Origin: Acanthaster planci
Taxonomy: Eukaryota; Echinodermata; Asteroidea; Valvatida; Acanthasteridae
Reading direction: 5' to 3'
DNA: 62,000 bases
Assembly: GCF_001949145.1 (NCBI RefSeq)
Contig: NW_019091401.1
Coordinates: 1,268,100-1,330,099, forward strand
Shown: positions 54,293 to 62,000 of the stretch, in pieces
Numbering within the stretch: the stretch's first letter is position 1
Layout of the letters: each line of letters opens with the position of its first letter
Program-made: the position numbers and the translations under genes
Notes under the pieces: model-generated
Told to the model about the DNA's origin: nothing
Databases searched by the model: none
What the model saw: the letters and a program-made list of their open reading frames with translations, nothing else

Positions 54293-57200
54293 CTGCAGGA
54301 AGTTGTTAGAAAATACAAATCAGAATGTTAAGGGGGCAATTCTGCCTTTGAAATATGCACAATGAGGATGAACATACAATGACACACCCACACACAGATG
54401 GACATGGTGGACAAAAGGGCATAGCTACAAAGTAAAATGACAGAAGAGTGACACAGTGAAAATGAAAAACTGCTAGCCACATTGAAATAGTCAGTTAATT
54501 CAGCAGTCAAACTGTCACAGATAGCATTTGCAAGTAGCCATAACTATGACATTCTGCCATGACCATCACCACCTAGTGTAACCCCTCACCTCTTTTGTTC
54601 CAATCCAACAACCTCTTTCTTCATACTGCTACAGTAGATGAGTTGACTAATTCGGGGGATAACTTTGGTAATGGAGACAATTTGTCCCCCACAACTTGGT
54701 CTCAAATTTTTCATCAAAGGAAACTGCACCCTCAGTGTGGAGCCAGCAAGGGCATATACACAAACAATCACTATGAACGTTTGTTAAATACCTTCAATTC
54801 ACCAAGCCTGAGACTGTAGGATATCTTGCTGCCATCAGCGGCTTTGTGCAAACACATCACTCCAAGTTCCGTCACTTTGGTGTCTGCTGGGAAGGTGTTT
54901 TCAGGGAGCAGGTAGTGCCTGGATAGAAAGTTCAATTTCACTGGCAAACATTCTCTCTCTCACTTAATATTTTCTTTGAAAACTTAACATGTATCAAATA
55001 TTCAGACAGAACAGAATTCAGCATACAATACAATACACATGTAAAACAAAGGCTAAAACAGCAACCACTTAAGCACACATCGCCTTTAGCATACAGTACA
55101 CATTCAGTTATGTGTTGTTTGCATAGACAAATGAAAGACACATTTACCATTGGTGTTGCAACATTTCATGCTTTTTCACTTTGACAATTTTAAGCAGCAG
55201 GACATGTAAACACAGACAGGCAAATTGGCCATTTTCAGTATTCCTTGGGCTTGTATACAAACACGGATGCATCTCTCATGCCCCCTCTTGTATTGGTAAT
55301 ACCTACATGTACATGTTTGTGCCCCATTCTGGTACCAATGGGACTCATGGGGGGAATAAAAACTGAAAAAAAGTAAAAGAGATGAAAAGGGGATCCAAAC
55401 ACCAATTGGCTTGAAGAAATCCCAAACTAATCCCCTTCTACAACTTGTGGTTATTAGTTTTTGTCGTTGATGAATGGTTTGCCCTGCTGGAACTTTGTAC
55501 CCCCGGAAAAAGTGCCTTCCCTCCCCCCCCCAAAAAAATCCTGCTGACGCCCATGTCTGTAGCTGCATTCAATTTTTGCACACATTTTACAGTTGTCTCC
55601 GGAGAAACTGCAGATGGTTCTATCTTTACTCACTTTAGTCTGTGGTGGTAAGTTGCCAATACACGCAAGAAGTGAAGAGTTTTGATCAAGTGTTTAATTT
55701 ATTGAGAAGTCATAAAAATTAGTTTGGATGGAGGGGCTATCAACCTGTCAATTATCATCTTAACTCATAATTTTTCTCCCAAGTAACTTTCCACCTATAT
55801 TGACCAGCACAGTACAGGTCCTTCCTGAGTGTAACAGAAACTTTGCTAGGGTCTGATATGAATGGGAGAAGCGAGGGCTACATGACTAATTCAAGGAAGA
55901 ACTTTGATTTCTAGATCCTGAGAATTCTGTGGGGATTTATAACATTCATCAAAAGAGAGCACTCTAAGCATAATTCTCATTTTCAAAAGGGAACACTCCT
56001 GCAAAGATGGTTTTGAAAACCAAACGGCATCACATCAATCATAACACACAGGGACGATAAACCCCTGAAACATGCAGTCCAACGATTCCAGGTTTGAATC
56101 CCATCAATTACCTTGTGTTCCATCCACCAGATGTGGTGCCCTGACTGTCCATCCTCAATGCTGCATCCTGCATGGCCTTGTGGCTGCGGCCCACAAGTGG
56201 CCCAAATGCCCGGCACTGGTCAGTGATGCCAGACAGCTGGGGCAGTCGTGGATCTAGAAGTTCCGACTCATGAAGACCAAAGGCACTGACGGGCAGCTGA
56301 CTCTCCTTAGTGGAATCTGATGCAGTGGCAAACATTAGCACTTCATCAGTTGTTAATCACAGTAGATATAGATAAATTAACTACTTGCAGGAACATCTGC
56401 TCTACGTAGGAACAAGGGATGGTGTGTTTTTACATGCAAACAAGATCCCTTTAGTGGGAATTCACCATGTGCACAGGTTCCTATATATTTGGCTTACGGT
56501 GTGCTGAGCAAGCATGACCAATTTCTGTTGGAATGTGCAGCAGTGTTGTATTTGAGTACTTTTTTCCGATTAGAGAATACAGCTGAGTACTTAGATTTCC
56601 GAGTACATGTACATAAAAGTCCAAGTACTTTGCCGAGTACTGGTTTTCAAGTACAAGTACTAGTCCTTCTGAGTACGAGTACTTGTATCTCTGAGTGTGA
56701 GTACGAGTACATGTACTTCTAATTCACTAAACAAACTCGCTGCGCCGTGGCATTTGATTCCACTTGAAAAAATTCTCAGTACTCTTTGAAGCCAAACTGT
56801 TCAACAGTCAATACAGATGACATGATTGTATGATAGCTATGTACTCATATGACACCAGAGGTTTCAACTTCATAGATTCTTCAAAAGCCGATAGTCAACA
56901 ATAACCTTGAAAAGCAACGGCAACATGTGCTTACACGTGGCCATGCACATATTAGAAGTACATGAAAATGTACACACATACATAGCATACACTCACCATC
57001 GGTTATGCCACGTACCCGTATTGCGTGCACAACATGCATGGTGAAGTCTGCTTTCCAAACTCTTATTCCTATGCCCATGTTTTTCTATATGCTAGATACG
57101 TCGTCAGAATTTTCAGGTCTAGGCGCCAGGCTAGCAACATCCAAGTTAATTGAGAGACCATTCCCAGGAATACCCCAGTCTTGGATCCAAGACACCTTTT

Positions 57201-60200
57201 GTGGTGCTGTGATCCGTCGTTGCAGTGTGTGTAAATGTGTAATGCGATTCACTGTCACCACACCCTTTTTCCAAGTGTACTGGCTGCTTCCTGTAATAGC
57301 AATTCTTCTGATGATGGTTCGTGTTGTAGAGTAAACAGAACAGAATACCCAGCGTTTCGCATATGTGATTGGCTGGTAAGCCCACAGACAGTGAATATTA
57401 TGCCATTGTATGCACAGTTTCCCACATGCTAGTATTAGATCATCTGTTTGTTGGGCCATACCTGATTTTCTTGTATTGTATTTTAATGGCTGTAGTAAGT
57501 TAAAGGATTTTATAATCGAGTAGTGTTAATCGAGTACAAGTACCTCAATGATTGAGTAGAATTTGGTTCCAATTATTTTGCAGACTGAGTACATGTACGC
57601 TTCTTCGAGTACGAGTCCTTGAAAATGTGAGCACAAGTATGATACGCATACTCTGAAAATAGGGCGTCATTTGCAAAATGCACACCCAAGCTGCAGAATG
57701 TGCGTGTGAGTGTGATGCCACCACAGTTACGGTGTCTAATCAGGTAAGTCTATAACCCAAACTAGAAGTGACTCTCAGAACTTATGATGGATAGCAATAC
57801 CTCCAGTTGTCCACAGCAAAATCTTTTCCTTGTTGCTGCTAAGTCTCAGGTAAATGCAAGAGTCCACACCTTGTGATGGTTTGACAGAATAGGACACAAG
57901 CAGTGGGTGGGATACGGTTAGGCTGGTGTAAAACACTCTGCAAAGTAACAAAAAAATCAAAAATATCCAAGTCTGTAAAAACAAATTCTGAACTCTGTGA
58001 GAAACTTACCCTTATGCCCTTGTCAACTTGGGATGACAGCTCTTTTACATTCCATAGAGCTGTCTCGTATGTTTCAAAAAGTTAAAGATATCAACAATGA
58101 TGGAGACAGCGTAAGAGACAGCAAAGAACTATGAAATATCTTTCCTGGTGCAATGCAATTGAGGCCTTTTGCAATTACATTCCCTACACAAATTACGTCT
58201 GAAACCACTTGTAAACAATTTGGCTCAGTATGACTACAGAATGCCAATCTGAACCAGATCTTAGGTATATATATAACAGGTTTGCCCTTACCCAACGTAT
58301 ATNNNNNNNNNNNNNNNNNNNNNNNNNNNNNNNNNNNNNNNNNNNNNNNNNNNNNNNNNNNNNNNNNNNNNNNNNNNNNNNNNNNNNNNNNNNNNNNNNN
58401 NNNNNNNNNNNNNNNNNNNNNNNNNNNNNNNNNNNNNNNNNNNNNNNNNNNNNNNNNNNNNNNNNNNNNNNNNNNNNNNNNNNNNNNNNNNNNNNNNNNN
58501 NNNNNNNNNNNNNNNNNNNNNNNNNNNNNNNNNNNNNNNNNNNNNNNNNNNNNNNNNNNNNNNNNNNNNNNNNNNNNNNNNNNNNNNNNNNNNNNNNNNN
58601 NNNNNNNNNNNNNNNNNNNNNNNNNNNNNNNNNNNNNNNNNNNNNNNNNNNNNNNNNNNNNNNNNNNNNNNNNNNNNNNNNNNNNNNNNNNNNNNNNNNN
58701 NNNNNNNNNNNNNNNNNNNNNNNNNNNNNNNNNNNNNNNNNNNNNNNNNNNNNNNNNNNNNNNNNNNNNNNNNNNNNNNNNNNNNNNNNNNNNNNNNNNN
58801 NNNNNNNNNNNNNNNNNNNNNNNNNNNNNNNNNNNNNNNNNNNNNNNNNNNNNNNNNNNNNNNNNNNNNNNNNNNNNNNNNNNNNNNNNNNNNNNNNNNN
58901 NNNNNNNNNNNNNNNNNNNNNNNNNNNNNNNNNNNNNNNNNNNNNNNNNNNNNNNNNNNNNNNNNNNNNNNNNNNNNNNNNNNNNNNNNNNNNNNNNNNN
59001 NNNNNNNNNNNNNNNNNNNNNNNNNNNNNNNNNNNNNNNNNNNNNNNNNNNNNNNNNNNNNNNNNNNNNNNNNNNNNNNNNNNNNNNNNNNNNNNNNNNN
59101 NNNNNNNNNNNNNNNNNNNNNNNNNNNNNNNNNNNNNNNNNNNNNNNNNNNNNNNNNNNNNNNNNNNNNNNNNNNNNNNNNNNNNNNNNNNNNNNNNNNN
59201 NNNNNNNNNNNNNNNNNNNNNNNNNNNNNNNNNNNNNNNNNNNNNNNNNNNNNNNNNNNGAAAATCTTAGGTATAATTTTTAAACATTTGGTTGGTTTTG
59301 CGGTAGACTACAAACTGCCTTTTTGATTCCTACCTGAAGGTGTGCACTGTTTTTCTGTTCAAGTTTCCACTCAGCAGCAAACTGCCCCCTCCACTGTACC
59401 CATCCTCTGTGCTGTGGGTCATACGCTGGCCTCCATTACTGGCCTGGGTGTGATCAAACTGGTGGTTGTCATAGGTTGGCTGAACCTGCTGTGCACTCAG
59501 ATTGCACCATGCCTTGTTCATCACCGCCTGCCAGGCAGTGTGGGAAAAATCAATATTAATATGTGAAAAGCCAGACAGTGCGAACTGAACATGGGTAAAC
59601 ATGGACCCTTTCATTTACAAACACTGCCTGCCAATTTCTATGAACTGCCAAAGTTTGCAGAGAGTTTATTCTTGAAAACAGCTTTCTTATCAAAGTGCAC
59701 ATTTTTTCACCCCCTTTTAGCTAAAGGGGGTTTTGTTGGATGTATTTAAAGTTTTAATGGCTCTGTGAGATTTTTAACACTTTGTGTACTACAGTCACAT
59801 TTTTGCCAGCCAATGGTACGGCAGGCAATAACTGCACCTGTGTAGCAATGGTGTAAATATTACTAGACCTCAGCAGCAGAACAAGGCATTGTATCTGTGC
59901 ATGATCTAAAGAAGACGCCCTGTAGGATTACGAGTGCCAATGCAGGGCACTGAAAATATTTCCCTAATTCACAGCCACTGGGCCATCTAATTACATTTAA
60001 AGATGCACATCAGGAAAGGAAATTTATGCCTCCTGTAATGAAAGCCTCAGTTGAATATATTCCACTATTCAAAAGGTGGCATGCACCAGTACAGGATAGC
60101 ATCCTATGGATTACATGTATACGCATTGTGTTTGCATCTAAAAAAATGTTTATCCCTTCAATTTTAACTTAATTAATAACTGATAAACTCATGATTATTA

Positions 60201-61789
60201 ATTTTATTAATTGATAAACTGCAGACAAAGTCCAACTATTCTAAACAAATATCTTCATTCTGACCAACTGTTCCCGGTGACAAAAATAAATAATTTTATA
60301 TTTGTTACATTTTGTTCCTCACCTGACCATTTCTGAAGCCCATTTCTCCAAAGCCCTGACAGAAATTGGTGAAGAAAGGTAGTGAAGCAACACCGTGGCT
60401 GGGCAGAAATTCATCCAGCAGGCTCCAGAACCTATTGAGCCATTGATGAGAGAGGGCACATTGTTACCCACCAATAAGATCCCTCAAAACTGACAAATCA
60501 TATAAGAGAACTTGTTCATGCATGCATATTTAATCAACTGCTTTTTATTTGTTTTTCATTCATGAAAGCTCCATGTGATTTCAGCCAAAGGCAACTGTAG
60601 AACTGCAAGTTTATGGAAGGAGTTATAAAAAGGGGAAGATATTAAATCTCCCCCCCCCGGAACAATCTGCATTGTGACAATAATAACATATACAAAAGTA
60701 AAGCAAAGAGTATGTCTTATATTGCTGCTACTGAATGATACTAAGATTGACACAATGAATTCAAAGGGTAAAACGTTGTGTTTTAGAGAATGGTGGTGGA
60801 CAAAATATCTTTGAATTAAATTTCAGTTGTTCAAGGCTATTGCGAGACTACTTCCTTTCAACTGTAACCTTTCCAATCACTGTAACCTTCCTAAATTTAG
60901 TACATGTACTTCCTGAAGATTTCCTCACATTTCCTGTGTTTTGATCAACCTTACTACTGTCTCTTCCTGTTTTATGCAGAGAATTGGACACGTACATACA
61001 GTGTACATGTGCATGTACATGTTAAAACCTTCCACAAAGCTAATGTCAAATGCAGTATCTATTAAAAATTGAGCTAAGGAAAACAATATTTTTAGAGTTA
61101 ACGGCGCAAATCTGAGAACGTTTGCTATTGTTATTGTATCGCTACAACTCTAAAGGTGAATTTAAAGAAGTTGAGTTACTACGCACAGTGAAATTCTTAC
61201 TTCGTTTGGTTGGCATTGAAGTCTTCTGCTCCATGCTTTTCAAACACCCAGCCAGGAGCAAAAATGGCTGCCGACAAGTTGTTCTGTCGGATCACAGACA
61301 TAGCCTATTTGTAAAGAACACAACAGAGGGCATATTTCTCACAACACTTTAAAGCAAACCTTTTCATGTTAGAAATAAATACATAAATAAATAACACAAG
61401 AAACTGTCTACGTAAACAATGTTTTTAAGAAAACACTTTAAACAAATTGATAGTTCTGTACTACCGTATATAAACTTAAACCCTCAGTTTTTTGTACTTT
61501 TAGTTGTGGAAATGTCCTCAACTACAAAATGAGGCACTGAAATGGAAATGTTAAAGGTTTCACGCAATATAAGAATGCCCACAAGACAATGAAATATCAG
61601 TATTCATTTTCAGTCCAGCCTACCTTGTTTGTATTAAACCCGCCCCCTCCAAAGCAGTTGCGGCCAAAGACATCCACACCCACAAATACATCATACTGCC
61701 GGTCTCCTGCCGCTGTAACACTGCTTGCCAACTTGGCAGCATTCCAAGTATAGTTAAGAAAGATTCCATCACAAGCATCAAAGAAAACC
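53888..61789 (-). CDS. ENGASE: ENGASE-like endo-beta-N-acetylglucosaminidase, C-terminal part (8 exons)
   Basis: Cytosolic enzyme of family GH85 that cleaves the chitobiose core of free N-glycans released during protein quality control. Eight exons on the minus strand (61789-61624, 61304-61201, 60431-60323, 59527-59334, 57937-57801, 56316-56112, 54918-54792, 54292-53888) join in phase and code for about 481 residues to the TAA at 53890-53888. Seen in order: VFFDACDGIFLNYTW and DVFVGVDVFGRNCFGGGGF of the GH85 barrel, AAIFAPGWVFEK, SLPFFTNFCQGFG, then beta-rich C-terminal domains. The N-terminal barrel with the catalytic Asn and Glu lies beyond the right edge, so activity cannot be judged. The 957-base gap falls inside one intron; flanking exons join as R-V-F without loss. 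Convergent with HGS. Confidence 0.93.
54293..54791 (-). other. ENGASE last intron
   Basis: Half a kilobase without supported features. Confidence 0.5.
54792..54918 (-). CDS. ENGASE: ENGASE penultimate exon
   Basis: Minus-strand acceptor TTTCTATCCAG, donor GTATTT, ends in phase 0. It encodes HYLLPENTFPADTKVTELGV and KISYSLRLGELK. S-x-x-L-R-LGE-(L/I)-(K/Q) matches the human ENGASE block near the same position. Confidence 0.88.
54919..56111 (-). other. ENGASE intron
   Basis: 1.2 kb. It contains a C-run (55509-55522 region, CCTCCCCCCCCC) and otherwise no supported feature. A GGTTTGAATCC box B-like sequence on the plus strand ends within ten bases of the exon border. Confidence 0.45.
56112..56316 (-). 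CDS. ENGASE: ENGASE exon: C-terminal beta-domain
   Basis: Minus-strand acceptor CACTGCATCAG, donor GTAATT, starts after a phase-1 donor and ends in phase 2. It encodes ESQLPVSAFGLHESELLDPR, a poorly conserved linker, and GTTSGGWNT, corresponding to the human S-G-G-W-V block. Confidence 0.85.
56541..57625. mobile_element. Two-armed GAGTAC-rich element, hAT-like nonautonomous candidate
   Basis: CAGTGTTGTA at 56541 resembles hAT-type ends. The left arm (56541-56722) and right arm (about 57515-57625) are both filled with GAGTAC, AAGTAC and GAGTACATGTAC motifs, and enclose about 790 bases lacking them. Multiple subterminal repeats are typical of hAT transposons. A matching right terminus and 8-bp target duplication were not found. 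It lies in an ENGASE intron. Confidence 0.45.
57801..57937 (-). CDS. ENGASE: ENGASE exon: beta-domain
   Basis: Minus-strand acceptor TTACTTTGCAG, donor GTATTG, ends in phase 1. It encodes VFYTSLTVSHPLLVSYSVKP, then DSCIYLRLSSNKEKILLW. Its first base completes the Arg codon begun in the exon at 59334. Confidence 0.88.
58303..59259. other. Assembly gap (957 N)
   Basis: Unsequenced. Both flanks carry ATCTTAGGTATA (58258 region and 59264 region), which may mean a local repeat at the gap edge. The coding exons on either side join in frame without the missing sequence, so no coding exon need be inside. Confidence 0.95.
59334..59527 (-). CDS. ENGASE: ENGASE exon: barrel/beta-domain junction
   Basis: Minus-strand acceptor CTGCCTGGCAG, donor GTAGGA, ends in phase 2. 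It encodes AWCNLSAQQVQPTYDNHQFD and DGYSGGGSLLLSGNL. The W-x-x-L-S-A-Q-x-x-Q-P and G-G-S-L-L patterns agree with human ENGASE. Confidence 0.93.
59528..60322 (-). other. ENGASE intron
   Basis: 0.8 kb, A+T-rich; no supported feature. Confidence 0.5.
60323..60431 (-). CDS. ENGASE: ENGASE exon: SLPFFTNFCQGFG
   Basis: Minus-strand acceptor TGGCTCAATAG, donor GTGAGG, ends in phase 0. It encodes FWSLLDEFLPSHGVASLPFF and TNFCQGFGEMGFRNGQ, part of the GH85 barrel end. Confidence 0.95.
60432..61200 (-). other. ENGASE intron
   Basis: 0.77 kb; no supported feature beyond a C-run near 60650 and ACATGTAC-type palindromes near 61000. Confidence 0.5.
61201..61304 (-). CDS. ENGASE: ENGASE exon: AAIFAPGWVFE
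   Basis: Minus-strand acceptor TTTACAAATAG, donor GTAAGA, ends in phase 2. It encodes AMSVIRQNNLSAAIFAPGWV and FEKHGAEDF. A-(L/I)-F-APGW-V is a GH85 hallmark. Confidence 0.95.
61624..61789 (-). CDS. ENGASE: ENGASE exon: GH85 barrel FFDACDGIFLNY
   Basis: Minus-strand acceptor CATTTACTAG, donor GTAGGC, ends in phase 0. It encodes VFFDACDGIFLNYTWN and YDVFVGVDVFGRNCFGGGGF, two of the best conserved GH85 blocks. The first base completes a codon from an exon outside the window. The last 200 bases of the window contain no further exon I could recognise. Confidence 0.97.
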
Positions 61790-62000
61790 CTAGTAAATGA
61801 AATCAGGAGAACAGAATTATTGTTTTCAAAACTTTAAAAATCTTTGCAATATACCAAAATTATTAGTTTTTCAAACATGTGCGACAATTTTTCCCTGAAA
61901 TCAAAGTCAAAGTTGGAGCACAAAATTACCCCTGGTCATCTGTTGTACGCTACATTCACCACGAAAAAGCAAGGTTACTACTTTTATCTACGATGTCATT

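Noticed and set aside
58230-59283. 333-346-codon frames
   Set aside because: They consist of N bases read as open sequence across the assembly gap.
1-62000. CRISPR arrays, operons or bacterial-type defence systems
   Set aside because: The window is spliced animal DNA. Tandem repeats lack unique spacers of constant length.

Overview
This is a gene-bearing window from the nuclear genome of a non-vertebrate animal, most likely a marine invertebrate deuterostome (echinoderm, hemichordate or amphioxus grade). A lophotrochozoan cannot be excluded from sequence alone. Genes are split into short exons by introns of 0.1-5 kb with GT-AG borders, DNA is A+T rich outside exons, and introns carry tRNA-derived SINE-like sequences, foldback/MITE-like elements and decayed transposons. 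No prokaryotic, organellar or CRISPR features were seen.

Four protein-coding genes can be assembled exon by exon. (1) SLC26A11-like sulfate/anion transporter, + strand, 2835-21620, 15 coding exons, about 601 aa from the internal Met. (2) ARL16-like small GTPase, - strand, 34706-30142, 5 exons, 176 aa; it is hidden under opposite-strand reading frames. (3) HGS/Hrs, the ESCRT-0 subunit, + strand, 35734-50910, 16 exons, 772 aa, with VHS, FYVE, UIM, coiled-coil, Q/P-rich tail and terminal clathrin-box-like LISFD. (4) The C-terminal two thirds of an ENGASE-like cytosolic endo-beta-N-acetylglucosaminidase (GH85), - strand, 61789-53888, 8 exons. Its 5' half lies beyond the right edge, and one intron contains a 957-base assembly gap.

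Layout: 1-2834, upstream DNA with a dense cluster of foldback elements; 2835-21620, SLC26A11; 21621-30141, intergenic DNA holding a decayed BEL/Pao retrotransposon (gag-like and integrase-like parts, no recognisable reverse transcriptase), a nested perfect inverted repeat and a possible hAT-like transposase remnant; 30142-34706, ARL16; 34707-35733, a roughly 1-kb shared promoter interval; 35734-50910, HGS; 50911-53887, converging 3' flanks; 53888 to the right edge, ENGASE.

Two points stand out. First, ARL16 and HGS are arranged head to head, as in human, and SLC26A11, ARL16, HGS and ENGASE all lie in human 17q25.3, so the window appears to preserve an old animal gene neighbourhood. Second, ARL16 intron 1 has all the hallmarks of a minor-spliceosome (U12-type) AT-AC intron: an ATATCCTTT donor, a CTCCTTGAC branch site and an AC 3' end. 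Using these borders restores the reading frame and gives a protein colinear with human ARL16. I did not find an obviously new multi-gene system. The less explained material is the repeat content: a 1.4-kb TA-flanked pogo/Tigger-like element in an HGS intron, several foldbacks, a GAGTAC-rich two-armed element, and minisatellites.
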